NCBI RefSeq assembly: GCF_000378505.1
Contig: NZ_KB899994.1
Span: forward strand, 124,001 to 188,000
Source: Modicisalibacter luteus DSM 23508
GTDB lineage: Bacteria > Pseudomonadota > Gammaproteobacteria > Pseudomonadales > Halomonadaceae
DNA: 64,000 bases
Reading direction: 5' to 3'
The notes beneath the pieces are model-generated. The model worked only from the letters and a program-made list of their open reading frames with translations, was not told the origin of the DNA and searched no databases. Made by a program: the position numbers and the translations under genes. Shown here in pieces: positions 37,786-48,067 of this stretch. Numbering within the stretch: position 1 is the first letter of the stretch; the number at the start of each line of letters is the position of its first letter.

Positions 37786-39207
37786 ATGCAACGCATCAAA
37801 CGACAGTTCTCCGTGTGGCTGTTGCTGCTGGTCGCTACGCTCGGTGTGCAAGCTGCACAGGCGCGAGAGTTGCCCGACTTTACCGAGCTGGTCAAGCAGG
37901 CGGCACCGGGGGTAGTCAACATTTCCACAACGCGTCAGGTCGAGCGTCGTAGCATGCCTTTTTCCGGCCCGCAGGGTCAGGAAATTCCAGAAATCTTCCG
38001 TCATTTCTTCGGTGACCAGATACCCTTCGGGCAGGAAGGCATTCCTGGCGGGTCGGAAGAGCGCCACTCACTGGGTTCCGGCTTCATCATCGACAAGGAT
38101 GGCTACATCCTGACTAATGCGCATGTCGTCGACGGTGCTGACGAGGTCGTGGTGCGACTGAATGATCGTCGTGAACTCGGTGCCGAAGTCATCGGTTCCG
38201 ATACCAAGACCGACGTGGCCTTGTTGAAAGTGGATGCCAATGACCTGCCGACACTCAATATCGGCGACTCCAATCAGCTAGAGGTTGGCGAATGGGTGGC
38301 GGCCATCGGTTCTCCGTTCGGCTTCGACCACTCGGTAACGTCCGGTATCGTCAGTGCCATTGACCGTACCCTACCGAGCGATGCCTATGTACCCTTCATT
38401 CAGACTGACGTAGCGATCAATCCGGGTAATTCCGGTGGTCCGCTGTTCAACCTCGACGGGGAAGTAGTGGGAATCAACTCCCAGATATTCACCCGTAGCG
38501 GTGGCTTCATGGGGCTGTCTTTCGCCATTCCCATCAATGTGGCTATGGATATTGCCGACCAGTTGCGTTCGGAAGGCCGCGTCAGCCGTGGTTGGCTGGG
38601 GGTGGTGATCCAGCCGGTATCACGTGACCTGGCGGAGTCTTTTGGTCTGGACGGTGCCAAGGGGGCCCTGATCGCAGAGGTTGCTCCCAACACGCCGGCT
38701 GCCGACGCCGGGCTCAAGGCAGGGGATATCATCCTGTCGGTGAATGGTGAAGAGGTCGATCGCTCCACCACGCTGCCGCGACTGATCGGGCGCGTCAATC
38801 CCGGAAGTGAGGCCAAGCTCGAAGTGCTACGCAATGGGGAGCGTGTCGAGAACACCGTGACCGTGGGTGACTGGCCGGAAGAGGCCCGGGCCGGCACTTC
38901 CAGTAGTGCGCGTGATCCGCAGAGCCGTTTGGGTGTCAGTGTCGCGCCGCTCGAGCAGGAGCAGCTACAGCGTCTCGACCTCGATTCCGGTGTGCGTGTG
39001 GTTCAGGTCGATCCTGCCGGAGTTGCTGCCAAGGCGGGAGTGCGTGCCGGCGATATCATCGTATCGCTGGATCAGCAGAACATCAGCTCGCCTGAGCAAT
39101 TGGCCGAAGTCATCCGCAAGGTAGAAGGCAACCGGGCCGTGCCGATGCGTCTGTATCGTGATGGTCGCTCGCTGTTCGTTGCCCTGCGCCTGGGTAAAGG
39201 AGAGTAA
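37786..39207 (+). CDS. mucD: Periplasmic serine protease DegP/MucD (Do family)
   Basis: Periplasmic quality-control protease and chaperone. It has 473 residues: signal peptide to about 26 (VQAAQA/RE), trypsin-like domain with catalytic His113 (TNAHVVDGADE), Asp143 (DTKTDVALLKV) and Ser216 (INPGNSGGPL), and two PDZ domains (about 270-355 and 385-470). Its place after rseC is that of mucD in Pseudomonas and Azotobacter. A sigma-E-type promoter lies upstream and a terminator follows. Confidence 0.95.
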   Translation: MQRIKRQFSVWLLLLVATLGVQAAQARELPDFTELVKQAAPGVVNISTTRQVERRSMPFSGPQGQEIPEIFRHFFGDQIPFGQEGIPGGSEERHSLGSGFIIDKDGYILTNAHVVDGADEVVVRLNDRRELGAEVIGSDTKTDVALLKVDANDLPTLNIGDSNQLEVGEWVAAIGSPFGFDHSVTSGIVSAIDRTLPSDAYVPFIQTDVAINPGNSGGPLFNLDGEVVGINSQIFTRSGGFMGLSFAIPINVAMDIADQLRSEGRVSRGWLGVVIQPVSRDLAESFGLDGAKGALIAEVAPNTPAADAGLKAGDIILSVNGEEVDRSTTLPRLIGRVNPGSEAKLEVLRNGERVENTVTVGDWPEEARAGTSSSARDPQSRLGVSVAPLEQEQLQRLDLDSGVRVVQVDPAGVAAKAGVRAGDIIVSLDQQNISSPEQLAEVIRKVEGNRAVPMRLYRDGRSLFVALRLGKGE

Positions 39208-39233
39208 GGCGCCATTAGCGACGTGCCGGTATT

Positions 39234-39266
39234 AGCGACGGGGCCATGCGGCCCCGTCGCTGTTTC
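39234..39266 (+). terminator. Terminator-like hairpin after mucD
   Basis: AGCGACGGGGCC (39234-39245) pairs perfectly with 39250-39261 around ATGC, followed by GTTTC. The stem is strong, the T-tract short. Confidence 0.7.
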
Positions 39267-39310
39267 GTCAGCACATGGCCGGCTTGCTGTCCTTGATGCC
39301 GGCTTGTCGG

Positions 39311-39316
39311 TACAAT
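39311..39316 (+). promoter_or_regulatory. Possible -10 element for lepA
   Basis: TACAAT lies 64 bases before the lepA ATG, just after the mucD terminator. No -35 at correct spacing is seen. It sits in the context TACAATGGCCGG, much like the rhlB one (TACAATGGCGG). Confidence 0.35.
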
Positions 39317-39380
39317 GGCCGGAAAATTTGCCCGTTGCGCCTGGACAAGGCGCACAAACAGTATGGCGGATATAGGATAA

Positions 39381-41198
39381 ATGACAGACAAGGCAAGTCC
39401 CGGTCGCATCAAGCACATTCGAAACTTCTCAATCATCGCGCATATCGACCACGGTAAGTCGACGCTAGCCGATCGCATTATTCAGCTTTGCGGTGGCCTG
39501 ACCGAGCGCGAATTGAAAGAGCAGGTGCTCGACTCGATGGACATCGAGCGCGAACGGGGCATCACCATCAAGGCTCAGTCGGTCACGCTCGACTATCGGG
39601 CCGAGAACGGCGAAACCTATCAGCTCAATTTCATCGACACGCCCGGGCATGTCGATTTCTCCTATGAAGTTTCACGCTCGCTTTATGCCTGTGAAGGCGC
39701 GTTGTTAGTCGTCGATGCGGCCCAGGGCGTCGAAGCTCAGTCGGTGGCCAATTGCTACACGGCTATCGCTCAGAATCTTGAAGTACTGCCGGTGCTCAAC
39801 AAGATCGACCTGCCCCAGGCCGATCCGGATCGAGTCGCTCAGGAAATCGAGGAAATCATTGGTCTCGATGCAGTTGACGCCTGTCAGGTCTCGGCCAAGA
39901 CGGGGCTCGGGATGGAAGGGCTTCTCGAGCGCTTGGTGCGCGATATCCCGCCACCCAAGGGTGATGCCGATGGTCCGCTTCAGGCCTTGATTGTCGACTC
40001 CTGGTTCGATAACTATCTCGGCGTAGTGTCATTAGTGCGAATCTTCGATGGCACCCTGAAAAAGGGTGACAAGATTCGCATGAAGTCCACAGGTCGCGAT
40101 TGGGAAGCCACCGAGATTGGCATTTTTAATCCCAAGCGTCATCAAACCGGTATGCTGCGTGCCGGTGAAGTCGGCTTCGTGGTTGCCGGTATCAAGGATA
40201 TCCATGGCGCGCCAGTGGGCGATACTATAACGCACGCCAAGACTCCGGATGTGCCTCGCCTGCCTGGTTTCCAGAAGGTCAAGCCTCAGGTCTATGCCGG
40301 CATGTTCCCGGTGAGTGCCGATGACTATGAAGATTTCCGCGATGCGCTGGAGAAGCTGGCGCTGAACGATGCCTCGCTGGATTACGAGCCGGAAAATTCC
40401 GACGCCCTCGGCTTCGGTTTCCGGGTCGGGTTCCTCGGCACGCTACACATGGAGATCATCCAGGAGCGCCTTGAGCGAGAGTACGATCTCGATCTGCTTA
40501 CCACGGCACCGACGGTTGTGTATGAATTGGCCATGGACAATGGCGAGATACGCTACGTCTCCAACCCTTCCAAATTGCCCGATATGGCTAACGTCGACGA
40601 AATGCGTGAGCCCATCGTGCGTGCCAGTATCCTCGTGCCGCAAGAATTCGTGGGTAATGTCATCGCCGAGTGCGAGCAGCGGCGGGGCGTTCAGCTCGAC
40701 ATGCAATTCCTGGGCAATCAAATCCAGCTAACTTACGAATTGCCGATGAGTGAAGTCGTCATGGACTTCTTCGATCGGCTGAAGTCGATCTCGCGTGGCT
40801 ATGCTTCTCTCGATTACAGTTTCGAGCGCTTCCAGGCAGCCAAGCTGGTACGCCTGGATGTGCTGATTAACGGCGATAAGGTCGATGCGTTGGCTGCCAT
40901 TATTCACCGTGATCATGCCCATGGCCGTGGACGTCTCCTGGTCGAGAAAATGAAAGAGCTGATCCCGCGCCAGATGTTCGATGTCGCGATCCAGGCCGCC
41001 ATTGGTGGGCAGGTCGTGGCCCGGTCGACCGTGAAGGCGTTACGCAAGAACGTGACAGCCAAGTGTTATGGCGGTGATGTCTCGCGTAAGAAGAAGCTCC
41101 TCGAGAAGCAGAAGGCAGGCAAGAAGCGCATGAAGCAGGTTGGTAGAGTGGAGATTCCTCAGGATGCCTTCCTTGCCGTGCTCAAGGTGAACGACTAG
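39381..41198 (+). CDS. lepA: Elongation factor 4 (LepA)
   Basis: Translational GTPase with back-translocation or initiation-quality roles. It has 605 residues. G1 is AHIDHGKST (about 19-27), RGITIK is G2, DTPGHVDFS is G3 and NKIDLP is G4; the C-terminal domain unique to LepA ends the protein ([20 protein letters not shown]). AGGAT precedes the ATG. lepB follows after 14 bases, the conserved pair. Confidence 0.97.
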   Translation: MTDKASPGRIKHIRNFSIIAHIDHGKSTLADRIIQLCGGLTERELKEQVLDSMDIERERGITIKAQSVTLDYRAENGETYQLNFIDTPGHVDFSYEVSRSLYACEGALLVVDAAQGVEAQSVANCYTAIAQNLEVLPVLNKIDLPQADPDRVAQEIEEIIGLDAVDACQVSAKTGLGMEGLLERLVRDIPPPKGDADGPLQALIVDSWFDNYLGVVSLVRIFDGTLKKGDKIRMKSTGRDWEATEIGIFNPKRHQTGMLRAGEVGFVVAGIKDIHGAPVGDTITHAKTPDVPRLPGFQKVKPQVYAGMFPVSADDYEDFRDALEKLALNDASLDYEPENSDALGFGFRVGFLGTLHMEIIQERLEREYDLDLLTTAPTVVYELAMDNGEIRYVSNPSKLPDMANVDEMREPIVRASILVPQEFVGNVIAECEQRRGVQLDMQFLGNQIQLTYELPMSEVVMDFFDRLKSISRGYASLDYSFERFQAAKLVRLDVLINGDKVDALAAIIHRDHAHGRGRLLVEKMKELIPRQMFDVAIQAAIGGQVVARSTVKALRKNVTAKCYGGDVSRKKKLLEKQKAGKKRMKQVGRVEIPQDAFLAVLKVND

Positions 41199-41212
41199 GA
41201 AATACGAGACTC

Positions 41213-42016
41213 ATGGATTTTTCGCTGCTTTTGGTGGTGGCTGTTGCCGTCACGGGGTTGGTTTGGCTATTGGATGCCCTGTGGTGGCGTCGTCATCGTC
41301 AGGCTAAATTGGCCACGGCCGAGGCAAGTGCGGGAGGGCCACTGGAACCCAAGGTCCGCCACAAGTTGGCCAAGGAACCCTGGCCGGTCGATTATGCACG
41401 CTCCTTCTTTCCAGTTCTGCTCGTTGTACTGGTGCTGCGCAGCTTTGTCATTGAACCGTTTCAGATTCCTTCCGGATCAATGCGGCCAACGCTGAAAGTG
41501 GGCGATTTCATCCTGGTAAACAAGTTTACCTATGGCTTGCGTCTGCCGGTGTTGCATACCGAGGTCGTCGATCTCGGCGAGCCCGAGCGGGGGGACGTCA
41601 TGGTATTTCGCTTCCCGGAAGAGCCTTCGGTCAACTTTATCAAACGCGTAATCGGATTGCCTGGCGACCATATCCGCTACGAGGACAAGCAGTTGTATAT
41701 CAATGGCGAGCCTGTTCCCAAGCAATTGGTCGATGCGACGCCGGCAGCGGTACCGGGAGAGTTGCTGTTTGAGGAAGAGATGGGTGGCCATGTCCATGGT
41801 ATCTACAACAATCCCCGGGATCCCGGCCCTCAGGTACGTGAGCTGGTCGTTCCCGATGGACATTATTTCATGATGGGCGATAACCGTGACCATTCGAACG
41901 ATAGCCGATACTGGGGTTTCGTTCCGGAAGAGAACATTGTCGGTAAGGCGTTTGCCGTATGGATGCATTGGGATGGCGGCCTGCCGAGCTTCTCGACGGT
42001 ACGTGCCATTGAATGA
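41213..42016 (+). CDS. lepB: Signal peptidase I
   Basis: Membrane protease that removes signal peptides from exported proteins. It has 267 residues with two N-terminal membrane segments (about 3-22 and 63-80). Catalytic Ser89 in IPSGSMRPTL and Lys144 in NFIKRVIGLPGD; the box MMGDNRDHSNDSRYWGFV is near the C-terminus. rnc follows after 51 bases. In Pseudomonas a DUF4845 gene normally lies between lepB and rnc; it is absent here. Confidence 0.96.
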   Translation: MDFSLLLVVAVAVTGLVWLLDALWWRRHRQAKLATAEASAGGPLEPKVRHKLAKEPWPVDYARSFFPVLLVVLVLRSFVIEPFQIPSGSMRPTLKVGDFILVNKFTYGLRLPVLHTEVVDLGEPERGDVMVFRFPEEPSVNFIKRVIGLPGDHIRYEDKQLYINGEPVPKQLVDATPAAVPGELLFEEEMGGHVHGIYNNPRDPGPQVRELVVPDGHYFMMGDNRDHSNDSRYWGFVPEENIVGKAFAVWMHWDGGLPSFSTVRAIE

Positions 42017-42067
42017 ACCGGCCGGCTTTACCCGGCACGCCAAGCCAACACATAAAGCAGGTGTTTT

Positions 42068-42757
42068 GTGAGTACCTCCCATCAAGCCTTCAGCCGACGG
42101 ATCGGCCATTCTTTCCGCGATCCTTCTCTATTGGAGCTGGCATTAACCCACCGCAGCTACGGGGGGGATAATAACGAGCGGCTGGAGTTTCTGGGTGATT
42201 CCATCGTCAACTTCGTTATTGGGGAGGCGCTTTTTCAGCGTTTTCCCCAGGCGCGAGAAGGCCAGCTTTCGCGGTTGCGTGCCCGTCTGGTCAAGGGCCA
42301 GACTTTGGCGGAGCTGGCACGTGAATTCGTCGTGGGCGAGCAGTTGCGTCTCGGTTCCGGCGAAATGAAGAGCGGTGGCTTTCGGCGCGACTCGATTCTG
42401 GCGGATGCCGTCGAGGCCCTGATTGGCGCCATCTATCTGGATGCCGGTATGGACGTGGCCAAGGCACGAGTTCTGTCATGGTACGGTACTCGGCTCGAGT
42501 CGATCGATTTGCAGGACACCCAGAAGGACCCGAAGACTCGGTTGCAGGAGTTTCTTCAATCGCGCCAGGCCGCGTTGCCTCGCTATGAAGTGACTAGCGT
42601 AGAAGGAGAGGCCCATGCCCAGACTTTTACGGTCGAGTGTCATGTCGACATGATCGATAAATTTACGCTCGGCGTCGGCACCAGTCGCCGCCATGCCGAG
42701 CAAGAAGCGGCTGAGAAAGCATTATTGCTGCTTGAGCCGAAAGGAGGGCGAGCATGA
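42068..42757 (+). CDS. rnc: Ribonuclease III
   Basis: Double-strand-specific RNase that matures rRNA and cuts structured mRNAs. It has 229 residues. [10 protein letters not shown] at 36-45 is the catalytic signature; the second acidic patch is in [13 protein letters not shown]; a dsRNA-binding domain follows (about 155-225). The start is GTG at 42068 with AGGTG upstream. It overlaps era by four bases. Confidence 0.96.
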   Translation: MSTSHQAFSRRIGHSFRDPSLLELALTHRSYGGDNNERLEFLGDSIVNFVIGEALFQRFPQAREGQLSRLRARLVKGQTLAELAREFVVGEQLRLGSGEMKSGGFRRDSILADAVEALIGAIYLDAGMDVAKARVLSWYGTRLESIDLQDTQKDPKTRLQEFLQSRQAALPRYEVTSVEGEAHAQTFTVECHVDMIDKFTLGVGTSRRHAEQEAAEKALLLLEPKGGRA

Positions 42758-43653
42758 CCCAGACTTGTGGTTTCGTGGCGATTGTCGGGCGCCCCAATGT
42801 CGGCAAGTCGACCTTGATGAATCGAATCCTCGGGCAAAAGATATCGATCACCTCCCGCCGGCCCCAGACGACGCGGCATCAGGTGATGGGCATCAAGACC
42901 GAGGGGGATGCGCAGTTCATCTATGTCGATACCCCCGGCATGCATATCCAGAGCAAGGATCGCAACAAGGCCATCAACCGCTTCATGAACCAGGCTGCAA
43001 CCCACGCTCTGCGCGATGTGGATTGCGTGGTATTTCTGGTCGATCGGACCCGTTGGACCAAGGAAGATGATAACGTGCTCGACAAGCTGTCGCACGTCGA
43101 AGCGCCGGTCATCCTTGCAGTCAATAAGGTCGACTGGGTCGAGAACAAGCAGGAACTATTGCCTTGGCTCGAGCAGTTGCAGGCCAAGCGAACGTTTGCT
43201 GCCATTCTGCCGATTTCAGCCAAGCATGGAACCAACGTGCCTGAGCTGGAAACGGAAGTCGGCAAGTACCTGCCCGAGAGTATCCATTATTTCCCTGACG
43301 ACCAGGTCACTGATCGTAGCCAGCGTTTTCTCGCGGCCGAGCTGGTGCGCGAGAAGGTCATGCGGCAGCTCGGTGACGAGCTGCCTTATCAAATGACGGT
43401 TGAAATCGAGGAGTTTCGGGACGAAGGGCGAATCATTCATATCAGCGCGCTGATGCTGGTCGAGCGGCCGGGACAAAAGAAGATCCTGATTGGCGAAAAC
43501 GGTGAGCGTATCAAGAAGGTCGGTCGTGAGGCTCGCCTGGATATGGAGAAGGCCTTCGGCGCCAAGGTCATGCTTAACTTATGGGTCAAGGTCAAGCGTG
43601 GCTGGTCGGATGACGATCGCGCCCTGAAAAGTCTCGGTTACGATCTCGAGTAG
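42754..43653 (+). CDS. era: GTPase Era
   Basis: Ribosome-assembly GTPase that binds 16S rRNA 3' end. It has 299 residues. G1 GRPNVGKST at 12-20, G3 DTPG, G4 NKVD; a KH domain with [15 protein letters not shown] follows. It overlaps rnc (ATGA) and lies five bases from recO, the standard rnc-era-recO-pdxJ unit. Confidence 0.97.
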   Translation: MTQTCGFVAIVGRPNVGKSTLMNRILGQKISITSRRPQTTRHQVMGIKTEGDAQFIYVDTPGMHIQSKDRNKAINRFMNQAATHALRDVDCVVFLVDRTRWTKEDDNVLDKLSHVEAPVILAVNKVDWVENKQELLPWLEQLQAKRTFAAILPISAKHGTNVPELETEVGKYLPESIHYFPDDQVTDRSQRFLAAELVREKVMRQLGDELPYQMTVEIEEFRDEGRIIHISALMLVERPGQKKILIGENGERIKKVGREARLDMEKAFGAKVMLNLWVKVKRGWSDDDRALKSLGYDLE

Positions 43654-43658
43654 CCTGA

Positions 43659-44363
43659 ATGCAGCCGCAGCCGGCTTACTTGCTTCATAAGCGGCCCTAT
43701 CGGGAAACCAGCGCGCTGATAGAACTTATCACGCTCGATCACGGCCGGGTACGGGCAGTCGCTCAAGGCGTGCAGCGTGCGGGAAGCAAAAGTCGCTCGC
43801 GTCTGCAGCCGTTCGCCCCTTTGCACGTCACCTGGACTGGCACAAACGATCTCAAGCGGCTGCGCCTCATGGAGTCGCGAGGCGCGTCGGCATTGCTGGC
43901 CGGCGAGGGCCTTCTGTGCGGGCTTTATGCCAATGAGTTGTTGAGCCGTGTTTTGCCGGCAATGTTTCCTGTACCAGAGGTGTTTGCATTCTATGCGTCG
44001 CTGATGGAGGAATTGCCTGTGCCTGAGCGTCGTGCACCGGGCTTGCGACGCCTCGAACTCGCAGTGCTGGAAGCACTGGACGCTGACCCGGTCTTTCGCG
44101 ATCTGCATGATCGCGAATTGGATCATCATGGCCGCTACGTCTATCGTGCCGGCTCTCGTCGCTTCGTGATGGCGCCCGAAGGGCAAATCGGCGTCGATGG
44201 CCGCAGTCTTCGCCTGTTGGAACAGGGGGACTGGACTCAGCCGGGGCTGGCAGGAGTTGCCAAGGTGTTGACCCGCGCAGCATTGTCGCCTTTGCTGGGA
44301 GACAAGCCGCTACGCTCGCGTGAATTGATGTATCAGTTGGCAGCACGCCGTCGTCCTTCCTGA
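43659..44363 (+). CDS. recO: DNA repair protein RecO
   Basis: Recombination mediator that helps RecA load on SSB-coated DNA in the RecFOR pathway. It has 234 residues: N-terminal OB fold ([20 protein letters not shown]), then a helical domain. The zinc cysteines of some RecO proteins are missing, as in E. coli-type ones. It starts five bases after era and precedes pdxJ by 25 bases. Confidence 0.92.
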   Translation: MQPQPAYLLHKRPYRETSALIELITLDHGRVRAVAQGVQRAGSKSRSRLQPFAPLHVTWTGTNDLKRLRLMESRGASALLAGEGLLCGLYANELLSRVLPAMFPVPEVFAFYASLMEELPVPERRAPGLRRLELAVLEALDADPVFRDLHDRELDHHGRYVYRAGSRRFVMAPEGQIGVDGRSLRLLEQGDWTQPGLAGVAKVLTRAALSPLLGDKPLRSRELMYQLAARRRPS

Positions 44364-44388
44364 CATTCTACGTTTGCATGGAGTTGCT

Positions 44389-45189
44389 ATGAACCCGCCG
44401 CGTATCCTATTGGGCGTCAACATCGACCACATTGCTACCCTGCGTCAGGCCAGGGGAACCCGCTACCCCGATCCCGTCCAAGCTGCCCTTATGGCTGAAG
44501 AGGCCGGGGCGGATGGAATAACGGTGCACTTGCGTGAGGATCGCCGGCATATCCAGGATCGCGATATCCAGATTCTTGCTGATGTGCTGAATACACGCAT
44601 GAACTTGGAGATGGCGGTCACTGACGAGATGATCGAGTTGGCTGAGAGGATCCGGCCGGCCCATGTATGCTTGGTGCCGGAAAAACGTGAGGAACTCACG
44701 ACCGAGGGTGGGCTCGACGTGATTGGTGGACGTGAGCGGGTTGCAGAAGCCTGTCAAAGACTGGCAGCGGCCGGTTGTGATGTCTCGTTGTTCATCGATC
44801 CGGACCCTGACCAGATTCGTGCTGCGCTCGACGCAGGAGCGCCCACGATAGAGTTGCATACAGGTGCCTATGCGGAGGCTAGCGGTGATGCGATGCGAGT
44901 CGAATACGAACGCATTGCCGCCGCAGCTGAACTGGCTAATGAGCTCGGCCTAACCGTCAACGCCGGCCATGGCCTGCATTATCATAACGTCGAGGCCATC
45001 GCTGCGATTCCTGGCGTGAACGAACTGAACATTGGTCACGCCATCGTTGCGCGAGCCTTGTTCGTCGGCTTGAAGGAAGCCGTCGCCGAGATGAAACGCC
45101 TTGTAATTGCTGGTCAGGAGGCTGGGTTCGTGGCCTCTCTGGAGAGCCATGACCACATTCACGAAGAAGACAGTGGCTGCTGTCATTGA
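44389..45189 (+). CDS. pdxJ: Pyridoxine 5'-phosphate synthase
   Basis: Final ring-closing enzyme of the DXP-dependent vitamin B6 pathway. From the ATG at 44389 (GGAG upstream) it has 266 residues, against 243 in E. coli. [17 protein letters not shown] opens the barrel; [35 protein letters not shown] and [10 protein letters not shown] follow. The C-terminal extra stretch ends [13 protein letters not shown], a His/Asp/Cys-rich tail not part of the E. coli enzyme; metal binding is only a guess. An in-frame TTG start five codons earlier is unlikely. Confidence 0.95.
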   Translation: MNPPRILLGVNIDHIATLRQARGTRYPDPVQAALMAEEAGADGITVHLREDRRHIQDRDIQILADVLNTRMNLEMAVTDEMIELAERIRPAHVCLVPEKREELTTEGGLDVIGGRERVAEACQRLAAAGCDVSLFIDPDPDQIRAALDAGAPTIELHTGAYAEASGDAMRVEYERIAAAAELANELGLTVNAGHGLHYHNVEAIAAIPGVNELNIGHAIVARALFVGLKEAVAEMKRLVIAGQEAGFVASLESHDHIHEEDSGCCH

Positions 45190-45195
45190 AGCGCA

Positions 45196-47906
45196 TTAGT
45201 TGGTTTGTGACGCCTGCCAATCCCGCAGGCGTTGCATAGCCTCGAATACTTCCTCGAGCAGGTCGCCAACAGCCGATATGCCTTGAGCGCGAAGTCGCGT
45301 TTCCAGGGACTCACAAAGCAGCGCCAATTGCGGCACGCCGCAATAGCGGCAAGCACCGTTCAAGTAATGGACGGCGTCGAGAAACGCTTCCGCGTCTCCC
45401 TGGGAATACGTCTGGTGTAGTTTCTTCTCGCTATCGTCAAGACTGTCGAGAAGCATCCTCAACGTATCCTTGGCCAGTTCCGGGTTACCTCCAGCCATGG
45501 CGCGCCCCAGATCCATATCCACGACCGGCAGCTCATCTTCTGAGTAATGCCGCTCATGCTTCGTCCGCAGCTTCAGTTTGATGTCCAGGTAGGTTTCCAA
45601 CACTTTGGTGAGTGAGTGCTCTTCCAAGGGCTTGGTCAATACTTTGTTCATGCCGGCATCAAGCAGCTTGCGAGTTTCATCTTCCAGCGCATGGGCCGTC
45701 AGCGCGATATACGGGCAATTCGCCCAGCTGCCTCCCAAGCGGCGCAAGGACTGCATGGCTTCGACGCCATTCATGCCGGGCATACGTATATCCATGAGCA
45801 CGAGTCCGGCCGAATGCTCATGGGCTAGAGCGATTGCCTCCTCGCCGCTGGCAGCAAGGAGGCAATCGAGGCCGGCTTGGTCGAGAAGCTCCTTGACTAA
45901 CAGGCGGTTGGACAGGATGTCATCGACTACCATGACACTACGATCACTAAGGCTGGGGCTGGGCCTGGCAGTTCCGAAGCTGTCATCCTCGGGGCTATTG
46001 GCTTCGCTCCGACCCAGTAGTCGCCGTACGCAATCCGCCAGTTTTCCTCGTCCGAACGGCTTGGGCAAAATATCGCTCCGAGGCGGTAAGCGAAGTTCGG
46101 TTACGTCATAAGGGTTGGTATTGACCAGAGCCAGAACCGGGCAGGTCAGGCCAGAAAAGCAGGCGTTCCAGCTGCGCAAGGCCTCTCCTTGTAGCTCATC
46201 CCGGCTAAGTCCCACGAGTATTAGGTCGTAGCAGGCTGTGTGCAGGGCATGTCCTCCGTCCACGACATGCACCTCGGCGCCCCAACACTCGAAGAGGTGA
46301 GTCAGGGCGCGGCGTGTTGCCTCATGAGGCTCATGAATGGCTATTTGGGGATTGTCCAGCTGTATTTCGGGTTGCCGCTCCGTCTGGTGCAGGCCAGTCA
46401 GCCGTAGCGGTAGCGTGAAGCTGAACTCGCTGCCATGCCCGGGGTGGCTGGAGACAGCGATCTGGCCTCCCATCTGTTCGACAAGCTGCTTGCATATCAT
46501 CAGGCCCAGACCCGACCCTCCATGATGGCGTGTGCGTGCGGTGGAGACCTGGCTGAAGGGCTGAAAAAGGCGTTGCTGAAGATCGGCGGAGAGACCAATG
46601 CCCGTATCACTGACCTTGACGCCGAGTATCGGTTCGCCATTGTCCGATTCCTCGACAAGCACACGCACGATGACTTCACCTGATTCGGTGAATTTCACGG
46701 CGTTGTGCACCAGGTTGGTCAGGACCTGCTTGATGCGCAGAGGATCACCGACCAGTTCGCTGGGTACGTCGTCATAGACCAGGCCAAGTAATTGCAAATC
46801 CTTTTGCTGTGACGAGGGCGCCTGAAGCATCAGGACTTCGTCCACCATCGAGACCATGTCGATAGGAACGGATTCCAGCTCCATCTTGCCGGCCTCGATC
46901 TTGGAAAAGTCCAAGATGTCGTTGATTAGTGAGAGTAAATTATCCGAGGCGGTTTCCACATGGCCGAGCCATTCGCGCTGACGAGCATCGAGACGACTCC
47001 GCCCAAGCAGGCGGCAGAACCCGATAATGCCATTCAACGGCGTGCGGATTTCATGACTCATGTTGGCGAGAAATTCTGACTTGATGCGGTTGGCTTGCTG
47101 AGCACGGCGGCGAGCCATGTCTAGCTCAATGTTCTGGATTTCGATCGTTTCCATCGATTCCTGCAGGTCTGCGGTAGTCTGCTCGATCTGCTGGCGCATA
47201 TTGTTGCGACTATTGAGCAAATGCTGCCCAATGTCATTGATTGCCCGGGTCAAGGGCGCCAGTTCTTGGGGCCCCCGCGTGGGGAGCCGGTATTCGTAGT
47301 CGCCGGCGTTGAGCCTGGCCAGTGCGTCCCGCTGTGCGGATAGCACCGGAAAGAACCTGCGCTTGATGATATAAGCCAGGGCCAGCAATAACAGGGCCAT
47401 GCCAATCCAGGCCAAGGCATGGCTGGCCAACTGGCGATAGGTCATGAGTTCCAGTTCGTTATTGCTGATGGACAGATCCATCCAATACTGATTGCTGCGT
47501 ACACCACGCGAATCACCTTGCGGCGTAATCGCTGGCAGTGGCTTGATAAATCGCCAGCTTTTCTCAACATCCATCAAGACGGGGTGTTCAGGCATTGGCA
47601 ACTCAGGGGCTGATTGCGTCGTACCCATATGCAGCAAGGGAGCCCCGGATTTCATCCTGAGAGTGACGGACTGGATCCCCTGAAGGTCGAGGAGGCTTGC
47701 GTGAGATCTTCAAGGGAGGCGCGGTCGCCGGTATTAAGCGCACTGGCCAGGGACGGTGAGAGGAGGTCGATGGCCTCTTCCATTCGCGTCTGGAGCATGG
47801 TGGAACGCTGCTGACTGTCCTGCACCAGCAGATAGCCGGTATACAGGAGTGTCAACAGCAGTGGGACACCAAGAGTGAGCGCGAACAGGCGGTTTTTCAA
47901 GGCCAT
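45196..47906 (-). pseudogene. gacS: GacS/BarA hybrid sensor kinase gene, frameshifted
   Basis: Hybrid histidine kinase that phosphorylates GacA/UvrY and so controls CsrA-binding small RNAs. As written it is in two frames: 47906 down to 47652 (membrane segment and start of sensor part) and an 819-codon frame whose first ATG is at 47655. Adding one base at the GGAGG of 47691-47695 (plus strand) restores a single frame of 903 residues reading [18 protein letters not shown]. Downstream: HAMP region, kinase motif [12 protein letters not shown], ATPase motifs, a degenerate first receiver, a full second receiver ([18 protein letters not shown]), and an HPt domain ([11 protein letters not shown]). 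Sequencing error or real mutation cannot be distinguished. Confidence 0.85.
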
Positions 47907-47985
47907 GGGAGATCCAGCGACGATAATCAGGGCAACAGTATGCCACAGAGTTCAAGCCCTCCTGTCCAGTGCAGGGTGGCATGGA

Positions 47986-47991
47986 TATAAT
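47986..47991 (+). promoter_or_regulatory. Perfect -10 element for cysM
   Basis: TATAAT lies 77 bases before the cysM ATG. No good -35 is seen 16-18 bases upstream. Transcription from about 47998 would give a leader of about 70 nt containing a hairpin. Confidence 0.45.
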
Positions 47992-48028
47992 GTCGGCAAT
48001 GAATTTATCTGCCCAGTCGCCGTTTTTT

Positions 48029-48049
48029 CGAGAGGCCTCTGGCCTCTCG
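48029..48049. promoter_or_regulatory. Hairpin in the cysM leader
   Basis: CGAGAGGCC (48029-48037) pairs perfectly with 48041-48049 around TCT, preceded by six Ts and ending about eight bases before the AAGGA Shine-Dalgarno. The T-run is on the wrong side for a plus-strand terminator. Confidence 0.55.
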
Positions 48050-48067
48050 GTTAGTAAGGATAAGCCC

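Noticed and set aside
48023-48049. Terminator at the cysM leader hairpin
   Set aside because: The six Ts precede the stem on the plus strand and become As after it on the minus strand, so neither direction fits.
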